Shown piece by piece: positions 25,767 through 33,012 of a DNA stretch of 36,973 bases. The stretch is taken from NCBI GenBank assembly GCA_012729225.1, contig JAAYDO010000102.1, positions 1 through 36,973 on the forward strand. Reading direction: 5' to 3'. Positions within the stretch are counted from its first letter, which is position 1; every line of letters begins with the position of its first letter. Below the pieces are notes generated by a model. That model was given only the letters and a program-made list of their open reading frames with translations, searched no databases and was not told the origin of the DNA. Source of the stretch: Bacteroidales bacterium. GTDB lineage: Bacteria > Bacteroidota > Bacteroidia > Bacteroidales > Bacteroidaceae. A program made the position numbers and the translations under genes.

Positions 25767-26810
25767 ATGGCAAAAATGAATTTTGGTGGCGTTATCGAAG
25801 AGGTAATGACACGTGAAGAATTCCCACTCGACAAGGCTCGTGAAACCCTCAAGGATGAGACTATCGCAGTGATTGGTTATGGTGTACAGGGTCCTGGTCA
25901 GGCTTGCAACCTCCGCGACAACGGTTTCAACGTAATCGTTGGTCAGCGTCAGGGCAAGACTTATGAGAAAGCAATCAAGGACGGTTGGGTTCCTGGCGAG
26001 ACCCTCTTCTCAATCGAGGAAGCAGCAGATAAGGCATCTATCGTTATGTGCCTCCTCTCTGATGCAGCAGTGATGTCAGTATGGCCTACACTCAAGCAGT
26101 ACCTCACCCCAGGCAAGGCTCTCTACTTCTCTCACGGTTTCGCAATCACTTGGAGCGACCGCACAGGCTGTGTTCCTGCCAAGGATATTGACGTGATCAT
26201 GGTTGCACCAAAGGGTTCCGGCACATCACTCCGCACCATGTTCCTCGAAGGCCGCGGCTTGAACTCTTCTTACGCAGTATATCAGGACGCTACAGGCAAG
26301 GCACTCGATCGCACACTCGCTCTCGGTATCGGCATCGGTTCTGGCTACCTCTTCGAGACCACATTCCAGCGCGAGGCCACATCCGACCTCACAGGTGAGC
26401 GTGGTTCACTCATGGGTGCTATCCAGGGCCTTCTCCTCGCTCAGTACGAGGTTCTCCGTGAGAACGGTCACACCCCATCAGAGGCATTCAACGAGACAGT
26501 AGAGGAACTCACTCAGTCACTCATGCCACTCTTCGCTCAGAAGGGTATGGACTGGATGTACGCCAACTGCTCTACTACAGCACAGCGTGGTGCCCTCGAC
26601 TGGATGGGCCCATTCCACGATGCTATCAAGCCAGTTGTGGAGAAGCTCTACCACTCAGTCAAGACTGGCAACGAGGCTCAGATCTCTATCGACGCCAACT
26701 CTAAGCCAGACTACCGTGTAGGCCTCGAGAAGGAACTCGCCGCTCTCCACGAGTCTGAGATGTGGCGTACAGCAGAGGTAGTTCGTCAGCTCCGTCCAGA
26801 GAACAACTAA
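25767..26810 (+). CDS. ilvC: Ketol-acid reductoisomerase
   Basis: A 347-aa NAD(P)H-dependent, Mg-dependent enzyme converting acetolactate to dihydroxyisovalerate. The Rossmann motif GYGVQGPGQACNL (about 37-49) is followed by the cofactor loop VGQRQGKTYEKA. Metal-binding acidic residues occur in the DLTGERGSLMGAIQG block (about 209-223) and the later NETVEELTQSLMP helix. Codons are strongly biased to C-ending forms (CTC, AAG, GAG), as in very highly expressed genes. Last gene of the operon, followed by a strong terminator. I recall an acyl-ACP thioesterase gene between ilvN and ilvC in Bacteroides; it is absent here. Confidence 0.97.
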   Translation: MAKMNFGGVIEEVMTREEFPLDKARETLKDETIAVIGYGVQGPGQACNLRDNGFNVIVGQRQGKTYEKAIKDGWVPGETLFSIEEAADKASIVMCLLSDAAVMSVWPTLKQYLTPGKALYFSHGFAITWSDRTGCVPAKDIDVIMVAPKGSGTSLRTMFLEGRGLNSSYAVYQDATGKALDRTLALGIGIGSGYLFETTFQREATSDLTGERGSLMGAIQGLLLAQYEVLRENGHTPSEAFNETVEELTQSLMPLFAQKGMDWMYANCSTTAQRGALDWMGPFHDAIKPVVEKLYHSVKTGNEAQISIDANSKPDYRVGLEKELAALHESEMWRTAEVVRQLRPENN

Positions 26811-26844
26811 TCTCCCGCTTACACACACATAAGCAAACATACTG

Positions 26845-26877
26845 AAGCCCCGACTGATTCCTCAGCCGGGGCTTTTT
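26845..26877 (+). terminator. Intrinsic terminator of the ilv operon
   Basis: AAGCCCCG pairs perfectly with CGGGGCTT, an inner CTGA/TCAG pair extends the stem past one mismatch, the loop is TTCC, and TTTTTG follows. It is 35 bp after the ilvC stop and marks the boundary between the core operon and the accessory region. Confidence 0.92.
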
Positions 26878-26926
26878 GTGTATAGCGACCGGCCAATAGG
26901 CCATGTAACGTTCACTTTTAGATTCT

Positions 26927-26978
26927 TGTAGACCAAGCGACCTTAGTTGATCTTTAATCCTTATAGGAAGCGGTCGAT
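26927..26978. repeat. Two-armed 52-bp direct repeat, copy A
   Basis: Left arm TGTAGACCAAGCGACCTT and right arm TATAGGAAGCGGTCGAT flank a variable AT-rich middle of about 17 bp. The arms are 17/18 and 17/17 identical to copy B at 27553-27603. CGACC in the left arm can pair with GGTCG in the right. It lies 2 bp past the stop codon of the M15 peptidase gene. Confidence 0.8.
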
Positions 26979-26980
26979 GA

Positions 26981-27418
26981 TCAGTTTTTAGTTTTCACAA
27001 GTTCCATCACCATTTGCCTGTTCCCGCCATCCCTCCGATAGCTCACATGAATCCAGAAAGTAGGGGAGTCCCGTCGTTGCCGTTCCTTGATCAGCTGGTC
27101 AAACACCAGATGATCCATCATCCATGCCAGCCACTCATTCCCCGTATCATTATTCGGGACATGGATGTCCGCCGCCTCGCCCCTCATGTGCTGCGAATGT
27201 TCAGCCCCATGCACAGCCCCATTCAGGGCAGGGGAGCGGTATCCGCTCGAGATGATGACAGGTTGTCCCGCATGCTCCCTCAGCGGTTCCAGCACATGCC
27301 GGCACAGAGCCTTCAAGTTCTCCACCTCAGCCTGACCAGGCACATTCGCAATCCCCTGCCTCTGCGCTGTGGCAGAGTGCGTAAACTCTCGTAAATCAAA
27401 ATGTTCTGATAACTTCAT
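26981..27418 (-). CDS. M15-family peptidase (phage-type endolysin-like)
   Basis: A 145-aa zinc peptidase of the M15 (D-Ala-D-Ala carboxypeptidase-like) family, which cleaves peptidoglycan cross-link peptides. Motifs are SSGYRSPALN (58-67), SQHMRGEAADI supplying His77 and Asp84, and WIHVSYR with His124 as third zinc ligand. There is no signal peptide, as in phage endolysins. I use the ATG at 27418 (MKLSEHFDLREFT), where the domain begins, rather than the in-frame ATG at 27490. Nearly identical 52-bp repeats lie after its stop and upstream of its start. The preceding gene encodes a u-spanin-like lipoprotein, which supports a lysis role. Confidence 0.85.
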   Translation of the reverse strand: MKLSEHFDLREFTHSATAQRQGIANVPGQAEVENLKALCRHVLEPLREHAGQPVIISSGYRSPALNGAVHGAEHSQHMRGEAADIHVPNNDTGNEWLAWMMDHLVFDQLIKERQRRDSPTFWIHVSYRRDGGNRQMVMELVKTKN

Positions 27419-27552
27419 AAAACTCTTTATTATTGTCGCAAGCGACTGTTGTTCTCCATATAATGTCCATAAATTCCCACGAATTAACATAAATAATTTA
27501 ATGAAAATTGGCTCCGCCGAGCTGAAGGTTCGTGGTCATTCATGGTCATTCA

Positions 27553-27603
27553 TGTAGACCAAACGACCTTTTTATATTTTAATTCATATAGGAAGCGGTC
27601 GAT
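27553..27603. repeat. Two-armed 52-bp direct repeat, copy B
   Basis: Same arms as copy A (26927-26978): TGTAGACCAAACGACCTT and TATAGGAAGCGGTCGAT, with a different AT-rich middle. It lies 14 bp past the stop codon of the u-spanin-like gene, the same relative place as copy A. It is preceded by a short doubled GGTCATTCAT (27534-27553). Confidence 0.8.
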
Positions 27604-27617
27604 AACGTGTTTATTAA

Positions 27618-28019
27618 TCAAATACTGCGTCTGGCAATCTTACATGTCATCCACAGCACCGCCACGATCCCGATGGTCGCCAGCACCTTGATGTGAGTGG
27701 GGATGTACGGCTGAGCCTTGGTGACCTCCACCGTCCTGACCACAGGAATGGTATCCCTCTCCACATGATGCAGTGTGTCATGCACCACATGGTAGCTCAG
27801 CTCCCGGATGCGGTCACGGATATGCACCGTGTCCCGGCTCCTATCCACATCATGCCAACGGTCGATGTAGATGCTGTCAAACTTGATGTTCGTCACTCGC
27901 ACAGTATCCACTGTCCTGCCCATGACAGGCACACTCTGGATCACCTCTTTACTGCCTCCACACGAGAGGAGCAGAATGGCAATCAATGCCACAAATAAAA
28001 TCTTCTTCATTGTCTTCAT
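27618..28019 (-). CDS. Lipoprotein with C-terminal membrane segment (u-spanin-like)
   Basis: A 133-aa protein with an N-terminal lipoprotein signal (LLLSC, Cys20). A charged, beta/coil-rich middle is dominated by DTV and RDxI repeats (residues 35-105), and a single C-terminal membrane segment spans about 110-128 (KVLATIGIVAVLWM), ending in basic residues. An outer-membrane lipid anchor plus an inner-membrane helix in one chain is the topology of phage unimolecular spanins, which fuse the two membranes at lysis. The M15 peptidase gene lies downstream. The function is inferred from topology and neighbour only. An alternative start is Met4 (28010). Confidence 0.6.
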   Translation of the reverse strand: MKTMKKILFVALIAILLLSCGGSKEVIQSVPVMGRTVDTVRVTNIKFDSIYIDRWHDVDRSRDTVHIRDRIRELSYHVVHDTLHHVERDTIPVVRTVEVTKAQPYIPTHIKVLATIGIVAVLWMTCKIARRSI

Positions 28020-28089
28020 GTTTAATTCATATATGTGCGTCTATTTTCACTTGAATTATTGTAATTCGTGTAATCGAGCGGGAATACCC

Positions 28090-30321
28090 TCACTCCGCAT
28101 TGGGAAGTGAAAGGTATTCCTGCGTCTTGAAGTACTGATTCAGCATAGGTTCTATCTCAATGTAACCCCGGAAGGTCCACGAGTTGATCATTTGGCGACA
28201 ACCATCCTGCGAGAGCCCCTGAATCTGACGCATCTCCATAGCCTCCGTGAAGGTAAAAGGATTAGGCAAAAGGTTCAGGAGGTTCTGACGACCTCTGCGC
28301 TTAGGCATCTTCTCCTTGGCCTTTTCTGCAGCCATCTCGTTGCCAAAGAAGTGCATCTTGCACCAGAGGTCGTACTTGAGACTCCACTCGGCAAAGTCGG
28401 CGATATCCTTACTCCAGGTCATGTCGTTGGCGATGTAGAGCACCATAGCCTTGAGGTAGGCGATGGTCACTGCACGATAGGCGAGTTCCTGATAGGTGTC
28501 ATCGTCCGCCAGCGACGCCTCGTCCATACAATTATCCAACATCTTCTGGGCCAACTGCAGTGCCTGCTTACACTCAATATGACCTGTGGCGAGATTGAGA
28601 TTGGTGATGAAAGGCTTCAGCTCCTCAGCATACTTGTCGTCATACTTTCCATACACGAAGGGCTTGCTCTTGTCGCGGAAGATTGTGGAGAAGTTGATAC
28701 GGCTGAGTGTGCCGTCCACCAATCTTCCCTTGAAGAACTGAATGCCCTTCTGCACAGTAGAGCTGGCGTTCCAGTTCCAGCGAATCTTCACACGAGCAGT
28801 CACAGATGCCGTGCCCACACGCTCCTGACCATACTTTCCGTTGTCGAAACACAGACAGATGATCTTGCCCACATCCCTTGTTCCATTGGTCTGCAACTGT
28901 TTCAAGAGGTCCAGCTCCTCCAGATTCGTGTAGAGGTAATGATCGCCCGCATCCTTCATGCGCTGCACAAAAGCGGCATTCGTCATGTCAGAGACCAACA
29001 CTTGTACGCAAAGGTCCTCGGGGCGTTTTGGCTTTTCCTTGTTTGCACTCTTGGTCTGAGTAGAGTCCTTCCACTCCTGCTCGCGCTTGCGACTGATCTC
29101 GTCCCTCTCCACGATATCTGCCAGGATATACTCGATCACCTTATTGATGGCACTCTTCCCACTACTTTGTTCCGCCATGTTGATGCTCATGAAGGTAGCC
29201 TCCTTCTCTGTGCCATCAATCAGCCAGAACCTCACGCCATGCAGATGAGCCGCCAAGGCAGGGAACACGCCATTCGCCACAGAAGGACGACAGCAGTCCG
29301 GCACATTCTTGATGAGATGACGGATCAGCTTGGGCAACTTCTCTGGCATCTCCGGAGGCATACCCTCACCAGCTGCGCCATTCTCCATGTCCATCTTGTG
29401 ACGAGCCAGTTCAATGGCACGCTTCACTACATTCGGCATCACCTTATACTGCGAACGCTGACAGGCACTCATGATGGTCCTCTGCCACTTCTCGTGCGTC
29501 TCACCATAAGTGGGCAGGATACTCGCAATCCACTCGGGATCGTCATTGCACACATAGCGCAGATAACATGCCATAGAATAAATGAAGTTGTTGCGACTGC
29601 CATGAGCAGGCACTCCACCCAGCATCTCGCAGAGAGAAGAAACGAGGAGCGAATAAGGAATGCCCTCAAAAGAAGACTCAAAGACTGAGCGCTCCCCCTC
29701 ATCCCCCCTCGAAAGGGGAAGGTAGCCATCCGACGTGTTTTCAGGCTGATTTACGAGAATAGCCTGTTCTTCTTGACCACCCTCGCTCTCTCCCTTCAGG
29801 GAGAGCATCTCCTCGCCCTCGAACAGACTCTCCTCATTAATATAAAGGAAATACTCTTTTGGCACAGCGAAGCTCAATCTTGCCAAATCCTTCGTACATG
29901 CGTCCACCTGCAACTCCAGCTCCTTGGCATAGTAGCACTGAGCCTGCACAATATCCATGCCCTTGGGGATAGGGAAGACGAGACGCAGACCCTTGGTGCT
30001 GGGTGTGACGTGCGCCACCACCAATCCCATCTCCTTGGCCCTCTTCTCCTTTTGGGCGAACAACTCGCGAGGCTGTCCCACATGATCCACATCTATCATG
30101 ATCAGACCACTGGCATGAGCATGATAGTTCTTGCGCTTGCCCTCGTCAAACCATGCGTGCCAGCAAAAAGCAGGCAACTTGCGCTTGAGAGTCGTCTCTC
30201 CCTTGGCAATGCGTTCGCACTTTGCCTTGATATCCTCACGACCAATGATGTCGTGGAAGATCTGGCGGCTCACTTCCTGCGCCTTGCCAGCCACAGATTC
30301 AGTATATGAAAATCTATACAT
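28090..30321 (-). CDS. VirE/BT4734-like primase-helicase (DUF3987-type C-terminus)
   Basis: A 743-aa replication-type protein. Residues 1-165 resemble the BT4734-like, VirE N-terminal domain, a primase-polymerase-like fold: LIMIDVDHV (73-81, acidic metal site), STKGLRLVFP (108-117) and DLARLSF. Residues 220-310 form a helical VirE-like domain (DDPEWIASILPTYGE). From 325 an ATPase domain has Walker A AEQSSGKSAIN (GKS at 388-390) and a probable Walker B around LYTNLEELDLL. Such proteins occur in Bacteroidota mobile elements and phage remnants. The linker at 173-210 contains two short peptides encoded by REP-like hairpins. It lies 22 bp after the 130-aa unknown gene. Confidence 0.8.
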   Translation of the reverse strand: MYRFSYTESVAGKAQEVSRQIFHDIIGREDIKAKCERIAKGETTLKRKLPAFCWHAWFDEGKRKNYHAHASGLIMIDVDHVGQPRELFAQKEKRAKEMGLVVAHVTPSTKGLRLVFPIPKGMDIVQAQCYYAKELELQVDACTKDLARLSFAVPKEYFLYINEESLFEGEEMLSLKGESEGGQEEQAILVNQPENTSDGYLPLSRGDEGERSVFESSFEGIPYSLLVSSLCEMLGGVPAHGSRNNFIYSMACYLRYVCNDDPEWIASILPTYGETHEKWQRTIMSACQRSQYKVMPNVVKRAIELARHKMDMENGAAGEGMPPEMPEKLPKLIRHLIKNVPDCCRPSVANGVFPALAAHLHGVRFWLIDGTEKEATFMSINMAEQSSGKSAINKVIEYILADIVERDEISRKREQEWKDSTQTKSANKEKPKRPEDLCVQVLVSDMTNAAFVQRMKDAGDHYLYTNLEELDLLKQLQTNGTRDVGKIICLCFDNGKYGQERVGTASVTARVKIRWNWNASSTVQKGIQFFKGRLVDGTLSRINFSTIFRDKSKPFVYGKYDDKYAEELKPFITNLNLATGHIECKQALQLAQKMLDNCMDEASLADDDTYQELAYRAVTIAYLKAMVLYIANDMTWSKDIADFAEWSLKYDLWCKMHFFGNEMAAEKAKEKMPKRRGRQNLLNLLPNPFTFTEAMEMRQIQGLSQDGCRQMINSWTFRGYIEIEPMLNQYFKTQEYLSLPNAE
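29705..29718. repeat. REP-like hairpin inside the primase gene, 1
   Basis: CCCCTCGAAAGGGG forms a 5-bp GC stem with a 4-base loop (UUCG on the mRNA). It encodes part of PLSRGDEGE in the interdomain linker. It is set in a C-rich context (CATCCCCCC) typical of Bacteroidota REP-like intergenic hairpins. Confidence 0.6.
29788..29805. repeat. REP-like hairpin inside the primase gene, 2
   Basis: CTCTCCCTTCAGGGAGAG forms a perfect 7-bp stem with loop TTCA. It encodes LSLKGE in the interdomain linker, 69 bp from the first hairpin. Confidence 0.6.
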
Positions 30322-30343
30322 CTCTTATTGTTTTTATCAAGAA

Positions 30344-30736
30344 TTAGAGTTCGTAGCCGAATGGTCTGAAGTCCTCGCCATTGATGAGTTCCTGGCGGTC
30401 CAGCGTGATATCTCCCATGAATTGCGGCACCATATCTCGGATCTTATCCTCGCTTGCCTCGCGGCTCTCCACCACAGGCATCTTGAGTGTGACAATGTAA
30501 TGACGAGTGGTGCGCTTAATGTGGTATCCCTCACCACTGCCCACCTTGTGCACCTCTGGTGGCAGATACACTCGGTTGTCCTCCTTGAACTCCACGTCAG
30601 CATTCTTGTGGATCTTCAGCTGACCGCGCATCTTCATCGCCTTATCCAATACAGGTTCGTCACTTGGCATTCCACTCTCAAACTGGAAGCCCCTGTTGCT
30701 AATGGTAGCAACACCTTCAATCTGAATCTTTTTCAT
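30344..30736 (-). CDS. 130-aa protein of unknown function
   Basis: I do not recognise a family. The start at 30736 (MKKIQIEGVATISNRG) is chosen because the upstream 46 in-frame codons overlap the sigma-factor gene and look like its other-frame shadow. The protein appears beta-rich in its first 90 residues (QIEGVATI, GQLKIHKNADVEF, YIVTLKMPVV) and ends with an acidic tail. There is no signal peptide or membrane segment. It sits 11 bp after the sigma gene and 22 bp before the primase gene, so it belongs to this compact operon. A nucleic-acid-binding role is conceivable, but nothing shows it. Confidence 0.65.
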   Translation of the reverse strand: MKKIQIEGVATISNRGFQFESGMPSDEPVLDKAMKMRGQLKIHKNADVEFKEDNRVYLPPEVHKVGSGEGYHIKRTTRHYIVTLKMPVVESREASEDKIRDMVPQFMGDITLDRQELINGEDFRPFGYEL

Positions 30737-30747
30737 ATCTTTATTAT

Positions 30748-31308
30748 TTAGAAGTTTTCCATCTTTCCCATTGCCTTCTCGTAGATCTGATGAACACGGC
30801 GGTTCGTCAGTCCCAGTTCCTTGGCAATCTCGCCGAAGCCCTTGGGGTCGCCCTCCAAGCCATACACAAGGCATACCACCTCACGTTCCTTCTTGCCGAG
30901 AACCTGCAAACGCTCTTCCACCTGGAAAGCCCTCTCACCGCAGTCCTCCGCGTCATCAATCACGTTTAGCCTCTCCACGTCCTTGTCCACAAAACACTGC
31001 TCGTTGTGCTGAGGGCGGATCAGCAACTGCATCTGCTTTCTGCAGATGTTGAAAGCAAAGGTGATGAAGGTCACGCCCCGCTCGGGATTGAAATCGGCGG
31101 CCGCAAGGCAAAGGCCCAAACGAGCCTCCTGTGTCAAGTCGGCCAAGGCGATGCCACGCATCTCACCGCTTGCACGATACTTGCGAGCCTGCTTGTCGGC
31201 AAACGCCATGTTATCTACCACCAATTGCTGCTGAGCAGCCGTGAGCTGTTTGCTCACCTTTCTCTTATTATTTTGCTTTTTCATTGTAAAACAATTTTTA
31301 TGTTTCAT
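30748..31308 (-). CDS. Sigma-70-family factor (regions 2 and 4 only)
   Basis: A 186-aa sigma factor. Region 2 is clear: ALADLTQEARLGLCLAA then DFNPERGVTFITFAFN (55-88), the core-binding and -10-recognition part. A linker replaces region 3. Region 4 (LGKKEREVVCLVYGL, GFGEIAKELGLTNRR, VHQIYEKAM; 137-180) is a normal helix-turn-helix. The DPERG motif is closer to primary-type sigma factors than to typical ECF sigmas. Basic N-terminus; Met9 (31284) is an alternative start. As part of the phage-like module it could direct transcription of that module, or of a helper phage. No anti-sigma factor is adjacent. Confidence 0.8.
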   Translation of the reverse strand: MKHKNCFTMKKQNNKRKVSKQLTAAQQQLVVDNMAFADKQARKYRASGEMRGIALADLTQEARLGLCLAAADFNPERGVTFITFAFNICRKQMQLLIRPQHNEQCFVDKDVERLNVIDDAEDCGERAFQVEERLQVLGKKEREVVCLVYGLEGDPKGFGEIAKELGLTNRRVHQIYEKAMGKMENF

Positions 31309-31372
31309 GATTTTGTTTTTTAAAAGTGCTTCTATCTACGTTATACCAAAGTGCCTCCGAAATGGGGTTGCC

Positions 31373-31753
31373 TCAAAGTTTCCCCCAAGTTGCCTCTTCC
31401 ATCATATCAAACAGATTGTCAATCACTTGAAAATCTCTTGGAGGCTCAAAATTTTCTCTGTTTTGACGAAGATTCTTCAGCGTGGTCGTTCCAAAAAGGG
31501 CGTTCAGCATCTTGGCAGGGAAAGCACCATCGCCCCACTGCCATGTCATTGCGTGCTTTCTACGGCTATACTTAGCCATGTCGCCCGCAAACAAACGACC
31601 CAGGAAATAAGCCAGCAGCGTCTTGCTGCCCAGCATCCACTCAAGATGTCCATCCTCATGCACGCGGATGTACTCTCTACGCACAGCCTCGTCAAAGGCC
31701 TCAGCATTTCGCATCTTGATGCGCAATGCCATTGAAATCTTTTGTTCTTTCAT
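31373..31753 (-). CDS. 126-aa protein of unknown function, start of phage-like module
   Basis: No family recognised. A basic, mostly helical protein without signal or membrane segment. Features are the positively charged YSRRKHAMTWQWGDGAFP (about 62-80) and the helix LFGTTTLKNLRQNRE, which might contact nucleic acid. It begins about 110 bp downstream of the terminator of the neighbouring operon and 64 bp before the sigma gene, so it is probably the first gene of the module. In-frame Met8 is an alternative start. Confidence 0.6.
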   Translation of the reverse strand: MKEQKISMALRIKMRNAEAFDEAVRREYIRVHEDGHLEWMLGSKTLLAYFLGRLFAGDMAKYSRRKHAMTWQWGDGAFPAKMLNALFGTTTLKNLRQNRENFEPPRDFQVIDNLFDMMEEATWGKL

Positions 31754-31860
31754 CTGAAAACTAAGATTTTGCGAGAGAGGCGATAGGAATCCTGTGCACT
31801 TTATCCGGAAATATCCTCCTCGTCGTCTCAGCCCAGATTATTAAATATGTGTATGGGCAC

Positions 31861-31907
31861 AAAAAAAAAGCACCCGGAAGATCAGTGCCAAACTGACTTC
31901 CGAGTGC
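31861..31907 (-). terminator. Intrinsic terminator downstream of the two-gene operon
   Basis: GCACCCGGAAG (31870-31880) pairs with CTTCCGAGTGC (31897-31907), 10 of 11 bp, with an inner TCAGT/ACTGA pair, and on the minus strand is followed by nine T residues (31869-31861). It separates the two-gene operon from the sigma-primase module. Confidence 0.88.
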
Positions 31908-31997
31908 AAATTTCGGTATAATATCTAACAAGTCAAGAGATAGAATTCACTTTGTTCTACCTTTGTTCTATCATCATTTTATCAGTTGATAATCAAT

Positions 31998-32029
31998 AAG
32001 GTGAGAGTTTGTGATAAAACTCTCACCTT
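31998..32029. terminator. Perfect 13-bp hairpin after the two-gene operon
   Basis: AAGGTGAGAGTTT and AAACTCTCACCTT form a perfect 13-bp stem with a 6-base loop, 3 bp past the stop codon of the 325-aa gene. No long T-tract follows on the minus strand, so it may stabilise the mRNA end, with the main terminator 90 bp further on. Confidence 0.7.
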
Positions 32030-32032
32030 GCC

Positions 32033-33010
32033 TCAACTGTACCACTTTTCATTTGTGCTATCACACACTGTAGCATCCGTGATTATTTTTTTCACAAGTG
32101 CGAGTGCCTCCTCATCAAATGCACTGTCAGATGTGCCGACATTTTCATATTTTGACAAATATGGCCTCAAATTTTTCGTGCTCAAAAGGTCACTGATATG
32201 TTGCTTGTTATCATCAACAAGGGTGCTATTCTGTTTGTCGTTGTTTAAATGAAAAGTCGTCATTAGACCTATCACGTTGCAAACCATCTTCTGATTCAGA
32301 TTCCAAGAGTTCTTTCGTGGTTCAATCTTCTTTAATAGATTGTATGACTTTGTATCTAAGCAAATAGACCTCCAAATTTGCTTATAACCGTTCCACCCGA
32401 TTCTACACATGGGCCTTATTCCCTGTGTGTTGCTTATGACAGCATTCAGCAACAGCTCAACTTCACCCCGGGCAAGTTCATCCATCGCGTCCTCACAAAC
32501 CCCATGTTGCATATAGTCTTTTATCGGCAAAACAATCTTTTTCCCCTCGTAATCATGTTTCTTCCGTTCAAATGCCTGTATAAGTTTCTCGGGATATCCG
32601 TTGAAACAAGGGGTTGTTAAGATTTTGGCAAGAGAAGCACAGATTGCTTGATGAGGATTCTTATCCCTCTCGCCGGCATCACACAGTTGCGAAAACAAGA
32701 TGGTCAAAACAATCAGCGCCGTTCTGGTTGCCTCGGATTCAGTTCTTTGAACCTCAACGCCGTTCTCTACAAAGGTCACGTACCTTTCCTCCAGATCTGA
32801 CAGGAAAAATTGAACTTCATACTCTCTATGTTCGTGTATTGTCTCCAACTGTCTGCGCAGGCGTTCTGCCTCACACCATATCTCAACAGGATTCAACTCT
32901 CTTTTATCTAGCCGAACCAATGTGTCGATCCAGACACGGAACAAATCGTCACCGATATAGCGATGACGAACGTTCTGTGACTGATTGTTTGTAAATCTTA
33001 TAAATGACAT
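32033..33010 (-). CDS. 325-aa protein of unknown function, partner B of a two-gene system
   Basis: I do not recognise a family. It appears predominantly alpha-helical and soluble, with no signal peptide and no membrane segment. Features: an acidic/basic helical stretch around residues 45-75 (IWCEAERLRRQLETIHEHREYE), ATRTALIVLTILFSQLCDAGERDKNPH (about 93-118, mildly hydrophobic), CRIGWNGYKQIWRSI (about 200) and a C-terminal helical third rich in Asn/Asp. It starts 2 bp after the stop of the 306-aa gene, so translation is coupled and the products probably form a complex. Setting between a restriction-modification pair and phage-like genes suggests a defence or mobile-element role, but this is only context. 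Confidence 0.7.
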   Translation of the reverse strand: MSFIRFTNNQSQNVRHRYIGDDLFRVWIDTLVRLDKRELNPVEIWCEAERLRRQLETIHEHREYEVQFFLSDLEERYVTFVENGVEVQRTESEATRTALIVLTILFSQLCDAGERDKNPHQAICASLAKILTTPCFNGYPEKLIQAFERKKHDYEGKKIVLPIKDYMQHGVCEDAMDELARGEVELLLNAVISNTQGIRPMCRIGWNGYKQIWRSICLDTKSYNLLKKIEPRKNSWNLNQKMVCNVIGLMTTFHLNNDKQNSTLVDDNKQHISDLLSTKNLRPYLSKYENVGTSDSAFDEEALALVKKIITDATVCDSTNEKWYS

Positions 33011-33012
33011 GG

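Noticed and set aside
28192-29688. 498-aa plus-strand ORF antisense to the primase-helicase gene
   Set aside because: His/Leu-rich, low-information translation; the opposite strand has clear domains and Walker A, so this is an antisense shadow.
30737-30874. Upstream extension of the 130-aa gene
   Set aside because: Overlaps the C-terminal HTH of the sigma factor in another frame; composition is that of a shadow frame.
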